Positions 29,704 through 37,184 of a DNA stretch of 37,184 bases are shown here, one piece after another. Position 1 is the first letter of the stretch. Each line of letters starts with the position of its first letter. The position numbers were made by a program, and so were the translations under genes. Origin of the DNA: DATCDR01 sp036510575 (GTDB lineage Bacteria > Actinomycetota > Acidimicrobiia > Acidimicrobiales > Bog-793); the NCBI GenBank assembly GCA_036510575.1, contig DATCDR010000112.1, forward strand, positions 1 to 37,184, written 5' to 3'. The notes beneath the pieces were generated by a model that was given only the letters and a program-made list of their open reading frames with translations, made no database searches and was not told the DNA's origin.

Positions 29704-31071
29704 GTGAGCGAGAGCGCTGAAGTGGTCGTGGTGGGCATGGGTCCCGGCGGGGAGGACGCCGCGGGACGCCTCGCCAAGGCTGGACTTGACGTCATCGGCA
29801 TCGACGCCGAACTTGTCGGTGGCGAGTGCCCATACTGGGGGTGCATCCCTTCCAAGATGATCATCCGGGCAACGAACCTCCTCGCCGAGGCAGGCCGGAT
29901 CCCCGGCATGGCAGGCACCGCCGAAGCTCACCCCGACTGGACACCGGTTGCTGCACGCATCCGCGAGGAGGCGACGGACAACTGGGATGACGCCGTAGCG
30001 GTGAAGCGGTTCGAGGATGCGGGAGGCCGATTGGTTCGCGGCTGGGCGCGCCTCGACGGCGGGACCCGGGTCGTCGTCGGTGATCGCACCTTCGAAGCGA
30101 GCCGTGCCGTCGTAGTCGCGACTGGGACCAGGCCGTGGATCCCACCGATAGCCGGCTTGGCCGAGACGCCCTACTGGACCAACCGGGAAGCGATCGAGGC
30201 CGAGGAAGTGCCCAGCTCGCTCGCAGTGCTCGGTGGCGGCGCGATCGGGGTCGAGCTCGCGCAGGCGTTCTCACGATTTGGTGCGAACGTCATCGTCATC
30301 GAGGCGGCGCACTCACTTGTCGGTCTGGAAGAACCCGAGGCAGGATCGATGCTCGCCGAGGTGTTCGCCGCGGAAGGTATCGAAGTCCTCACCGACTGCG
30401 CGGTCACAGCGGTTTCCCATGACGGCGAGCGTTTCACGATCACGCTCGGATCCGGAAGAGTTGTCGATGTCGAAAAGCTGCTCGTCGCGGTGGGCAGGCG
30501 AGTCGATCTTTCCCGGCTGAATTCCTCCTCGATTGGGATCGACGAGAGCGCTCGAAGCCTCCCCGTCGACGACCACTTACGCGTGCACGGAGTCGACCGT
30601 GTGTGGGCACTCGGCGACATCACCGGGAAGGGTGCCTTCACGCACATGTCGATGTACCAGGCCGACATCGTCGTCAATGACATACTCGGCGGCGAGGTCG
30701 TCCCTGCCGACTACCGGGCGGTCCCGAGAGTCACCTTCACCGATCCAGAGATCGGCTCGGTAGGCCTGAGCGAACGTGATGCGCGTTCGGAGGGACTCGT
30801 TGTGCGCGTCGGCTCCGCACCGATACCAGAGTCAGCTCGTGGATGGATCCACAAGACTGGTAACGAGGGCTTCGTCAAACTGGTCGAGGACGCCGAGCGT
30901 GGGATCTTGGTCGGCGCTACCTCAGCAGGGCCCTGGGGTGGGGAAGTGCTCGGCCTGTTGACACTCGCGGTCTACGCCGAGATTCCGACGCATCGCCTCC
31001 GCCACATGATCTACGCCTACCCGACGTTTCATCGAGCGATCGAAACCGCGCTTGGCAACCTCGCCGAATAG
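29704..31071 (+). CDS. Class I pyridine nucleotide-disulfide oxidoreductase (FAD)
   Basis: A 455-residue flavoenzyme of the dihydrolipoamide dehydrogenase/mycothione reductase superfamily. It has an FAD-binding VVVVGMGPGG at 7-16, the redox disulfide in GGECPYWGCIPSK (Cys42, Cys47), an NAD site LGGGAIGVELA at 176-186 with Glu200 favouring NAD(H), ATGTRP at 139-144 and the FAD motif VWALGDITGKG at 300-310. At the C-terminus the usual HPT(x)E base is replaced by YPTFHRAIE (Tyr439, His443, Glu447). It therefore belongs to a side branch of unknown substrate, not a standard Lpd. GTG at 29704 follows AAGGGGGCGG; upstream sequence is not conserved. Confidence 0.9.
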   Translation: MSESAEVVVVGMGPGGEDAAGRLAKAGLDVIGIDAELVGGECPYWGCIPSKMIIRATNLLAEAGRIPGMAGTAEAHPDWTPVAARIREEATDNWDDAVAVKRFEDAGGRLVRGWARLDGGTRVVVGDRTFEASRAVVVATGTRPWIPPIAGLAETPYWTNREAIEAEEVPSSLAVLGGGAIGVELAQAFSRFGANVIVIEAAHSLVGLEEPEAGSMLAEVFAAEGIEVLTDCAVTAVSHDGERFTITLGSGRVVDVEKLLVAVGRRVDLSRLNSSSIGIDESARSLPVDDHLRVHGVDRVWALGDITGKGAFTHMSMYQADIVVNDILGGEVVPADYRAVPRVTFTDPEIGSVGLSERDARSEGLVVRVGSAPIPESARGWIHKTGNEGFVKLVEDAERGILVGATSAGPWGGEVLGLLTLAVYAEIPTHRLRHMIYAYPTFHRAIETALGNLAE

Positions 31072-31670
31072 CTGGCCAGAACTCGCATCGAGGAACGCCA
31101 GGACGCCGCTGAGCGCTTCGAAACCAAACGACGAGTCAGACCAGCTAAGAAGAACCGTGAAGGCTGGACAAGAGGTCCGCCCGGAGATGGCTCAGCGGCA
31201 CCATGCAGGCAACTTGTGGCCCGGTAACATCGCTCCGACATGCGCATCGCGGGAGCCGTCCTCGGGGTTCTGATCGTGCTCTCGGTGTGGATGAGCGTCG
31301 TCGTGACCCTCATCATGGCCGCAATTCCGAGGGTGGCGCGTCAACTACGAGACCCCTACGTACCTCATCGCGTGGAACCTCGACGCCGTCCCGTCACTCT
31401 GGTCAGGACCTCGCCAATTCGATACGGCCGCAATTGGACCCGGGTGGTTCGTCAACCGCACACCTCAAAACCCAAGCGGCGAACGTCGGCCGCCAGGTGC
31501 CACAGACAGCCAACACTGACCGTGCTCAGTCGACGAAACTCGTCCGCTTCGCTCGCGCGTGCCGAACGACGGCAGGTCGCGAGCCGTCACCGACTTCCTG
31601 GCGCGATGGGCGCGCTCAGCCAGGCTTGGCTGCTTCGCGGACGCGCGCTCCCGCGAACGAGGCGCGCGAC
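31072..31670. other. Low-confidence stretch between flavoprotein and pirin genes
   Basis: No confident gene. All three plus-strand frames are open for long distances, but coding character shifts between them. The frame of the flavoprotein stays open for 54 codons past its TAG stop. The best candidate is a short membrane-protein start at 31240, described separately. Confidence 0.4.
31240..31519 (+). pseudogene. Possible remnant of a membrane protein with a frame switch
   Basis: ATG at 31240 begins a good transmembrane helix (IAGAVLGVLIVLSVWMSVV) with strong third-position G/C. After about 30 codons that frame turns Arg-rich, while the +1 frame becomes coding-like (around NYETPTYLIAWNLDAVPS) until TGA at 31517. 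This suggests a frameshifted or deleted gene. Alternatively, the first frame is a real 144-residue protein ending at 31674, where its TGA overlaps the pirin GTG (GTGA). I cannot decide between these. Confidence 0.3.
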
Positions 31671-32615
31671 GTGAGTGCAGCAGACGGCGGAGTGGACGCG
31701 GCACCGGACCGAGATGACGGTGGTGGCGTCGACTCGCGGGCTCTCGCCGTCACCGCGAGCCGGAACGTCGATGTGGGAGGAGCGCCGGTCCGTCGGGCAC
31801 TCCCACAACGCGGGCGCCGCACCGTAGGCGCGTGGTGTTTCGCCGATCACATCGGGCCGATGCAGACAACCGACCACCACGGTCTCGACGTCGGACCTCA
31901 CCCCCACATCGGCCTACAGACCGTCACCTGGCTGGTCGAAGGTGAGCTACTCCACCGCGACAGCCTCGGCTCGGAACAAATCATCAGGCCTGGGCAGCTC
32001 AATTTGATGACCGCAGGCCAGGGCATAGCCCATGCCGAGGAGTCGACCGGCCACTACCAGGGACCGCTGCACGGCGTTCAGCTCTGGATCGCACAGCCTG
32101 ATGCGACGCGTCATACCGCTCCAACTTTCGAGCACTACGACGAACTTCTGACCCTCGACCTCGACGGCGGCGTCGCAACCGTGCTCATCGGGTCCCTCGA
32201 GAGCGCGAAAAGCAACGCGCGCCACGACACCGAGTTGGTCGGCATCGAGCTTGCGCTTGACCACCGCACCACCGTTCCGCTTCGCGAGGAATTCGAGTAC
32301 GCGCTTCTCGTCATGGAAGGAGGTCTGCGCGTCGACAACGTGGCGCTCTCGGGTGGCCAGCTCGGCTACCTCCGCGCCGGACGTGGCGAGGTGGCGATCA
32401 ACGTCACGGCGTTCACGCGGGCGATGCTGATAGGCGGAACCCCGTTCGAAGAACAGATCCTTATGTGGTGGAACTTCGTGGCCCGGACGCACGAAGAGGT
32501 CGATGCCGCGTTCCGTTCGTGGGAGCAAGCCGATGACCGGTTCGGATCCGTTGCGAGCTCGTTGGAGCGCATCACGACGAGCAGCCCGCTTTGGCAACAG
32601 AACGGTCGAAGCTGA
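31671..32615 (+). CDS. Pirin family protein
   Basis: A bicupin pirin-like protein of 314 residues. Metal ligands are His77 and His79 (PHPHIG), His121 and Glu123 (GIAHAEE), and the surrounding TVTWLVEGELLHRDSLGS and GQLNLMTAGQG are family hallmarks. Some pirins have quercetin 2,3-dioxygenase activity, others act as redox-linked regulators; neither is shown by the sequence. The GTG at 31671 is chosen because similarity starts at about residue 40 and the preceding frame is low in conservation; the first ~20 residues are Asp/Gly-rich. It is convergent with the VOC gene. Confidence 0.9.
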   Translation: MSAADGGVDAAPDRDDGGGVDSRALAVTASRNVDVGGAPVRRALPQRGRRTVGAWCFADHIGPMQTTDHHGLDVGPHPHIGLQTVTWLVEGELLHRDSLGSEQIIRPGQLNLMTAGQGIAHAEESTGHYQGPLHGVQLWIAQPDATRHTAPTFEHYDELLTLDLDGGVATVLIGSLESAKSNARHDTELVGIELALDHRTTVPLREEFEYALLVMEGGLRVDNVALSGGQLGYLRAGRGEVAINVTAFTRAMLIGGTPFEEQILMWWNFVARTHEEVDAAFRSWEQADDRFGSVASSLERITTSSPLWQQNGRS

Positions 32616-32778
32616 CTCATCCTCGACAAGTCGCGTTCGAGAATGCCACGACGGCCACGCTTCGAGTTACCCAACCCTTCGATCCCGAACCGGGCAGACC
32701 GAGAACAGAGAACACGCTCACTTGAGAGAACCAAGGCGGGCGTGGCTGTGCGCGGCGGGCGCCCTCCTACCTTGCTAC

Positions 32779-32811
32779 TGCGGCGCTATTGCGGCGCTAT
32801 TGCGGCGCCTT
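32779..32811. repeat. Three tandem 11-bp repeats across the VOC stop codon
   Basis: Units tgcggcgctat, tgcggcgctat and tgcggcgcctt follow head to tail. The TAG stop of the VOC gene (complement of 32797-32799) lies in the second unit. As 11 is not a multiple of three, a change in copy number would alter the last residues or the stop. Confidence 0.8.
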
Positions 32812-33576
32812 TCGGAGCTTGAAGATCGCACCGGTCGGATCGGCGACGGTCGCCAGCTGGCCGTAGGGCGTGTCTTGGGCCTCGTCGACGACCGAGCCAC
32901 CGAGCGCCGTCACCTTGGCGACTGCTGCAGCGACGTCCTCGACGTCCCAGTAGACCGACCACTGCCCCGGCGAGCCCTCGGGAAGAAATGCCGAGGCGTC
33001 CATGATTCCTGCCACCTCCGCCGTCTGGTCAGTTGGTACCAAGGTGGAGTATCGGAACTCATCGCTGTCACCCATCACGTTCGAGTCCAAACGGAACGTC
33101 GAACGGTAGAAGTCCACAGCAGTTGCGAAGCTAGAGGTCATCATTTCGAACCAACTCGGCGCTCCGGGCTCTTCGAGGACGGAGAAACCCGCAAATGCGT
33201 GCGGCTCCCAGACCCCGATCGGTACTCCCGTCGGATCAATGAGCGTCGCCTGCACACCGAGATCGGCGACCTCCATAGCCGGCTGAACCACCTGAGCACC
33301 AGCGGCCTCGGCGCCTTGCAACGTCTTGCCGATGTCGTCGGTCGCTAAGTAGATCTTCCAGGTGTTGTCCGCTGGCACGTCGCCCATGTCACCCATGCCA
33401 CCAGCTACCGGAGCGCCTTGGCGAGCGAACATGAAGTAGCCGCCGAACTCCGGCGAGGCCTCAAGCGCTTCCCATCCAAAGAGCTCGCTGTAGAACTTCC
33501 GGCTCCCTTCCACGTCAGACGTCCAGAGGTCCGCCCAACACGGAGATCCAATCGGTGCGGCGTCACGACTCGGCAT
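32797..33576 (-). CDS. Two-domain VOC (glyoxalase/bleomycin-resistance-fold) protein
   Basis: A 259-residue protein with two VOC modules, about 8-125 and 135-257, like mycobacterial CFP30B-type proteins. Module one has PCWADLWTSDVEGSRKFYSELFGWE and ends in DPTGVPIGVWEP; module two has PSWFEMMTSSFATAVDFYR and ends in DPTGAIFKL. The typical metal-binding His/Glu pattern is only partly present, so catalysis is uncertain. The family includes glyoxalases, dioxygenases and drug-binding proteins. ATG at 33576 is well placed behind AAGGAG, better than GTG at 33582. Confidence 0.88.
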   Translation of the reverse strand: MPSRDAAPIGSPCWADLWTSDVEGSRKFYSELFGWEALEASPEFGGYFMFARQGAPVAGGMGDMGDVPADNTWKIYLATDDIGKTLQGAEAAGAQVVQPAMEVADLGVQATLIDPTGVPIGVWEPHAFAGFSVLEEPGAPSWFEMMTSSFATAVDFYRSTFRLDSNVMGDSDEFRYSTLVPTDQTAEVAGIMDASAFLPEGSPGQWSVYWDVEDVAAAVAKVTALGGSVVDEAQDTPYGQLATVADPTGAIFKLRKAPQ

Positions 33577-33729
33577 AGTCACTCCTTACTCGTTCCAGTG
33601 CCAAAGTACAGCACTCGGGAAACGGCCGCGAGTGGGGAATTGCTGCGGCCAGCGGATGCTCGACTTGGAGGAGCCACCATGGCCCCTCCAAGGCGACGTC
33701 GATTCGGCATCTGAGCGAGACGTGAATGG

Positions 33730-35190
33730 CTAACCGGGCGGTCCCGACTGCAGCACGACCGTCGTGGTGTGACTCGTCCCCGAGCTGTCCGTCCAGCCCA
33801 GTTCAACCTTGTCGCCAGGGTGCAGCGGCACGAGCAGGTGGGTGAGCGTCGTTTGGGAGTCGACGGTCTGGCCGTCGAAGGAAGTGATCACGTCTCCAGC
33901 GACCAACCCTGCGTTCGCTGCAGTCCCACCGGCTACAACGCCGGAGATCGTGGCCCCTGAGGTGGTCGATCCACCCGAGCCCCCGAAGTAGCCGCCGATG
34001 CCACCCGCGTCTGACGCAGGCGACCCCACCATCACTCCGAGAAACGCCGTCGCACCGACGTGAATCGTGCTCGTACCCTGACCCGATTCGATCTGCTTGG
34101 CGATACTCTCCGCCTTGTTGATCGGTATCGCGAACGCCTCCGTGGGTTGTGACTGCCCTGAAAACTCGAACGTGGATCCGTTCGAGCCTGCCGTATCGAT
34201 GCCGAGTACCTGACCAGAGCTGTCCACAAGCGGACCGCCCGAGTCACCCGGCTGGACATCGGCGTTGACACCGATTAGGCCAGTGAGCTGCTCACTTATG
34301 CCATCTAGTGCGTCCGATGCATTCACCGACTGGTTGAGGCCCGTGATCGAGCCACCCGCGCTCGTCGGCGTGCCCCCCGTTCCTCCGGCATTTCCGACCG
34401 CCACGATCGCCTCACCGACGGTGGCGTTCGAGGAGTTGCCGATCGACGCAGTCGCTAGGCCCGACGCGTTCTGCAACTGGATGAGGGCGACGTCAGCACT
34501 GTCGTCGTAGCCAAGAACCGTGGCTGTGTACTTCTTTCCGTTTCCAAGGTCCGTGACCGTGATCGACGTCGCGCCGTTGACTACGTGGTTGTTGGTGAGC
34601 ACCTCACCGGTGGAGGTGAGCACGATCCCTGTGCCCGCGCCTGCTGCATGCTGATAGCTGAACGTCGAGTTGACGTCGACAATCCCAGGGGTGACCTTCG
34701 CGCCGATTGCGCTCACGTTGGAGGGGGCTCCGCTGCCTGCAGTCGGCAAGGCCGAGCCCGATCCACTCGACGAGCTGCCTGATCCAAAAGAACCTCCCGA
34801 GCCCGGACCGAATCCGCCGCCAAACGGGTTGCTAGTACCGCCATTCGTCGGACCTCCTGAGCTCGGCGTGCTGACACCGCCTGAAGGGACGCCACCGTTA
34901 GCCGTTGTCGTAACCGTTGACGTAGCGCCTTCCACAGCGATGCCGATGCCGATGCCGGCGCCCGCCGCAGCCAGCAGGCTGACTGCGCTGAGCAGTATCG
35001 GGACTCGACGCCGCGATGCGCGCGAACGCGACGCCGGCTCCCCGCCGGCCGTGGGTCGCTCGGGGGACCCCGGAGCCCACTGCGCAGCAGTTACCCCGGA
35101 TCCGTCCACCTGGTTCTCTACTGTCGTCGGGACCCACCAACTCTGTTCGGGTATCCAGGAGGTGTCTTCGTCGTCTGCGTTCATATCCAT
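33730..35190 (-). CDS. Membrane-anchored HtrA/DegP-type serine protease with PDZ domain
   Basis: A 486-residue trypsin-fold protease. A cytoplasmic N-terminus (1-62), one transmembrane helix (about 63-86) and a Gly/Ser/Pro-rich linker (about 98-158) tether the extracellular catalytic domain. The triad is His202 (TNNHVV), Asp233 (DDSADVALI) and Ser317 (QPGDSGGPL). A PDZ domain follows (about 383-480, with GTAANAGLVAGDVITSFDG). Such proteins degrade or refold damaged proteins in the cell envelope under stress. ATG at 35190 has GGAG 6 bases upstream; the frame stays open further upstream but with non-coding character. Confidence 0.94.
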   Translation of the reverse strand: MDMNADDEDTSWIPEQSWWVPTTVENQVDGSGVTAAQWAPGSPERPTAGGEPASRSRASRRRVPILLSAVSLLAAAGAGIGIGIAVEGATSTVTTTANGGVPSGGVSTPSSGGPTNGGTSNPFGGGFGPGSGGSFGSGSSSSGSGSALPTAGSGAPSNVSAIGAKVTPGIVDVNSTFSYQHAAGAGTGIVLTSTGEVLTNNHVVNGATSITVTDLGNGKKYTATVLGYDDSADVALIQLQNASGLATASIGNSSNATVGEAIVAVGNAGGTGGTPTSAGGSITGLNQSVNASDALDGISEQLTGLIGVNADVQPGDSGGPLVDSSGQVLGIDTAGSNGSTFEFSGQSQPTEAFAIPINKAESIAKQIESGQGTSTIHVGATAFLGVMVGSPASDAGGIGGYFGGSGGSTTSGATISGVVAGGTAANAGLVAGDVITSFDGQTVDSQTTLTHLLVPLHPGDKVELGWTDSSGTSHTTTVVLQSGPPG

Positions 35191-35721
35191 GGCCAGCTCC
35201 AGTTCGTTCAGGCCTACAGAGCCATTTAACCGGCACTTGTTGTGAATCGTGTGAGAGCTTCCTGAGAGCTTGCGGCGAGTACCCGGCCTCGTCGTACCTC
35301 GGCTCGCGCGGTTCGACCCACGCTTTCGTGGCACCTCCGCTGAGCTGACGGCGTCCTCGAGCATCGGCGCCAAGGGCTAGCCCTCGCGCCATCCGACGCC
35401 GAGTGCCACGGCTGCGAACCCTGCACCGGCAGCGGCCATGAGGAGCTCCAAGCGAGAGAGTGCCGCCAGGTAGAGGGCCCTCGGGTCGGCTGGATATGTG
35501 CCTCTTCAAAAGATTCAAACGGGTGCGGGCTCAAACAGAGGCGTCATCCCGGGACGCTAAGTCAACCCGTTAGCCGACCGCGTGCGCACTGCGAAGACCG
35601 CATAACTTGCCGGGAATTTCTTCGCCTCTCGTACGTGAGCGGGGCAGTTGGCACCTGTTTGCAGCCTCGCCTCGGGCTCTCGCGATTCGACCACGTCGCG
35701 GCTACACAGCCACGAGCGCAC
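35191..35721. other. Gap upstream of the protease gene
   Basis: This 531-bp stretch contains the promoter region of the protease gene and one possible broken small gene (35377-35534). Nothing else is supported; other open frames have erratic codon usage. No RNA gene or repeat is seen. Confidence 0.4.
35377..35534 (-). pseudogene. Possible frameshifted small membrane peptide
   Basis: A stop-to-stop segment (35377-35505) encodes a coding-like peptide including DPRALYLAALSRLELLMAAA and ending GWREG, with strong third-position G/C, but it has no start codon. A plausible N-terminus (TTG at 35534, SPHPFESFEEAHI) lies one frame away. Joining them would give about 50 residues with one hydrophobic helix. 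This may be a frameshifted remnant or chance. Confidence 0.2.
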
Positions 35722-36318
35722 TTAGGCGAGCTGCACCTGCGTCCACAAGACCCGTACGAGCAGCGCGCCCTTGTGGTTCGCGATGGCGACCTCTGACAGC
35801 AGATGAGCGACCGCTTCTATCGGTCCCTCCGGTGGGACCGTCGAAGAGCCGATCGCATGCGCGATCTCAACGCCGCACGTCATCAACTCAAGCGTCCGGG
35901 TCGGTAGGTAGGGCAGAAGGCGCATGCCGCCGAATTGGGTACCAACCAGCGCATCGTCAGGTGCTGCATGCACAGGTGCGAGAACCTGGGCTGCCAGATC
36001 CGCCACGATGCTCGCCGGGTCACCACTTTGCAGTCGCTCGAGTGCCTCGGCGCCTCGGCGCTGAATCCCAGCAGCAGTTTCTGCGTCCACCGGCTTGCTC
36101 CGGACGAAGTAGCCAACCGTGTTGTGTATCTCCTCTACTTCAGCTCCTGCGGCGAGGAAATCTCGAGTAGTCGTCAGCGGACGGCTGCCCTGGGCGGCGA
36201 CTGCCAGCACGCTCTGGGTGCCACGGGCCGGCAAGGACCATTGGTCCGAGGTGACCTCGGATACCACCTGTACGTAAAAAGCGACAGCTTCGTCGAAGTC
36301 CGATCTTGGCGTTCCCAC
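35722..36318 (-). CDS. Maleylpyruvate isomerase-fold (DinB-like) protein lacking metal ligands
   Basis: A 198-residue protein of the mycothiol-dependent maleylpyruvate isomerase family. The fold is recognised from GGMRLLPYLPTRTLELMTCGVEIAHAIG (130-157) and the W...SV...SR region at 27-46. Active members bind a divalent metal with an early His, a Glu and a His four residues later. Here the early position appears to be Gln43 (AAQGSR where GHTSR-like is usual), Glu144 is kept, and the last ligand is Cys148. It is thus probably not a standard metal enzyme. GTG at 36318 follows GGGGAGAGAG. Confidence 0.8.
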   Translation of the reverse strand: MGTPRSDFDEAVAFYVQVVSEVTSDQWSLPARGTQSVLAVAAQGSRPLTTTRDFLAAGAEVEEIHNTVGYFVRSKPVDAETAAGIQRRGAEALERLQSGDPASIVADLAAQVLAPVHAAPDDALVGTQFGGMRLLPYLPTRTLELMTCGVEIAHAIGSSTVPPEGPIEAVAHLLSEVAIANHKGALLVRVLWTQVQLA

Positions 36319-36552
36319 ACTCTCTCCCCACTCAACCTACGACACCAGCAATCCACCGATGTCACGAGCCACGCAATCTGACTACTGCAATACAACTCGA
36401 CCGATTCCAGCTAGTCGACGCTATACAAAGCGCACCCTCTTGGATCTGCCGATGACGCTAGAGCGGAGGCGCCGCACCGGGACGAAGGCGGCAATGCGAT
36501 GCACCCGCGTCGCGGGAGGTCTTCGCTGGCCGACAAGGTCCCAGGCGCCGAA

Positions 36553-36564
36553 TCGATGCATCGA
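36553..36564. repeat. Perfect 12-bp palindrome
   Basis: tcgatgcatcga is a perfect palindrome 8 bases from the larger hairpin. It might be a protein-binding site or belong to the terminator region of the right-edge oxygenase gene. Confidence 0.35.
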
Positions 36565-36571
36565 ATTCTCC

Positions 36572-36596
36572 CGCACGATCCGACGCGGATCGTGCG
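36572..36596 (-). terminator. Strong hairpin downstream of the right-edge oxygenase gene
   Basis: A perfect 11-bp stem (cgcacgatccg / cggatcgtgcg) with a 3-base loop lies 42 bases past the stop of the minus-strand oxygenase gene. No T-tract follows, so it may act as a hairpin-only terminator or an mRNA 3' stabiliser. Confidence 0.45.
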
Positions 36597-36638
36597 AGTG
36601 ACTCAGTGCTATGTGCCCAGCCTTCATTGGCGCATTAC

Positions 36639-37184
36639 TTAGACCGAAGTGGTCATCCCTGAATCGTCCACTTCCACCGACGGAGTCCACATCACCTCAT
36701 CCTCAACACCTTCCTTGGAAAGGCGGGTCGTATTGAGTGAGGAGATGATCTGATCGACCGACGCGCCGTCAAGACGACCTGCCTTCGGCACGACGAGCGT
36801 GTCCGGGAACTCCTGACGGATTTCCTTCATCAAGAACGGCTCTTCTGGCTCGATGCCAGTAGCGAGGTTCTTCGCCATCTTCAGCAGTCTCCGACGGACT
36901 CCGATGATCTCGCGGTCAGAAGCAACCAGGTGCTCGCGCTCTCGCTTCGCGATCGCTCCCCACTGGTGCTCGATCATCATCAGGTCCTGGGTCGGGAAGG
37001 GCACCACACCTGAGTAGTTGAATTGGCGCTGCAGCACCGGGTCGTGGCCGTAATCGTTGTCCTTCCGCTGCTTCGCGAGGTACGTGCCCGGCTCGTGCAG
37101 CGGGAAGACGAACCCACCGAACTTGTAGTCGTAGAGCTCCTTCTCGGTGAAGCCTCGACGGGTCCAGCGCAGGCGGAAGTGGTT
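36639..37184 (-). CDS. Rieske-type oxygenase alpha subunit, C-terminal part (partial)
   Basis: The gene runs off the right edge, leaving 181 C-terminal residues. The visible part has FGGFVFPLHEPGTYLAKQR near the edge, then MMIEHQWGAIAKREREHLVASD and EIIGVRRRLLKMAKNLATGIEPEEP. This matches the C-terminal catalytic-domain pattern of phthalate dioxygenase-like Rieske oxygenases (compare HEHLGRSDIGVIKYRNRLRE in the gene at 4120-5391). The Rieske and iron-binding motifs would be off the window, so the assignment rests on this tail only. The two oxygenases are related but not close copies. Confidence 0.7.
   Translation of the reverse strand, partial: NHFRLRWTRRGFTEKELYDYKFGGFVFPLHEPGTYLAKQRKDNDYGHDPVLQRQFNYSGVVPFPTQDLMMIEHQWGAIAKREREHLVASDREIIGVRRRLLKMAKNLATGIEPEEPFLMKEIRQEFPDTLVVPKAGRLDGASVDQIISSLNTTRLSKEGVEDEVMWTPSVEVDDSGMTTSV

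Larger units (their letters stand above)
36319..36638. other. Gap with palindromes, no supported gene
   Basis: No credible gene is seen in this 320-bp stretch; the open frames are Arg-rich with poor codon bias. Two inverted repeats are present near its right end, described separately. Confidence 0.5.

Noticed and set aside
31072..31236. Open frame continuing in phase after the flavoprotein TAG, with a basic tail like a release-factor end
   Set aside because: The flavoprotein ends at the normal family length and the extension has no start or recognisable motif; readthrough is not supported.
31203..31670. Long N-terminal extension of the pirin frame
   Set aside because: It is low-complexity Arg/Ser/Thr sequence lacking pirin similarity and coding bias; GTG at 31671 gives normal length.

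Overview
The window looks like chromosomal DNA of a high-GC Actinomycetota, possibly of the Acidimicrobiia; this placement is an inference from style, not a database result. Pointers are the strong G/C preference at third codon positions, many GTG starts, two apparently leaderless genes, a DUF6457 protein beside fdhD, and a protein of the mycothiol-dependent maleylpyruvate isomerase fold. No phage, transposon, CRISPR array, rRNA or convincing tRNA is visible. Nearly all genes are ordinary metabolic or secreted-protein genes.

Layout. 0-4 kb: a DUF2237 protein, a two-helix membrane protein, and a secreted FKBP-type protein overlapping an Fe-S cluster RNA m5U methyltransferase. 4-10.7 kb (minus strand): a soluble NAD-dependent formate dehydrogenase operon fdsG-fdsB-fdsA-fdsD, followed by a separately promoted Rieske oxygenase with a strong palindromic operator. 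10.8-16.5 kb: purF divergent from a PHP phosphoesterase, then two overlapping MmgE/PrpD-family genes (one full length, one short and degenerate) divergent from a SAM methyltransferase. 16.5-19.7 kb: molybdenum-cofactor genes, fdhD-DUF6457 divergent from mobA-moeA, which presumably serve the formate dehydrogenase. 19.7-25.1 kb: an SDR oxidoreductase, an apparently leaderless DNA methyltransferase with an extra C-terminal domain, aquaporin, and a TetR/MFS efflux pair with two matching operators. 25.1-29.3 kb: a tightly coupled four-gene operon, DUF1800, Tat-exported DUF1501 and two secreted proteins, the last with a probable frameshift in its signal peptide. 29.7-37.2 kb: a flavin disulfide oxidoreductase, pirin, a double-VOC protein, a membrane-anchored HtrA-type protease, a maleylpyruvate-isomerase-fold protein lacking metal ligands, and the 3' part of a second Rieske oxygenase running off the right edge.

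The clearest functional unit is formate oxidation. FdsA carries the molybdenum site and the Fe-S chain, FdsB and FdsG pass electrons to NAD+, and FdhD, MobA and MoeA make and sulfurate the cofactor. Nothing seen amounts to a clearly new defence or mobile system. The best leads are the operator of the Rieske gene with no local regulator, the methyltransferase C-terminal domain, the PrpD pair, the metal-site loss in the isomerase-fold protein, and the frameshifted secreted operon.
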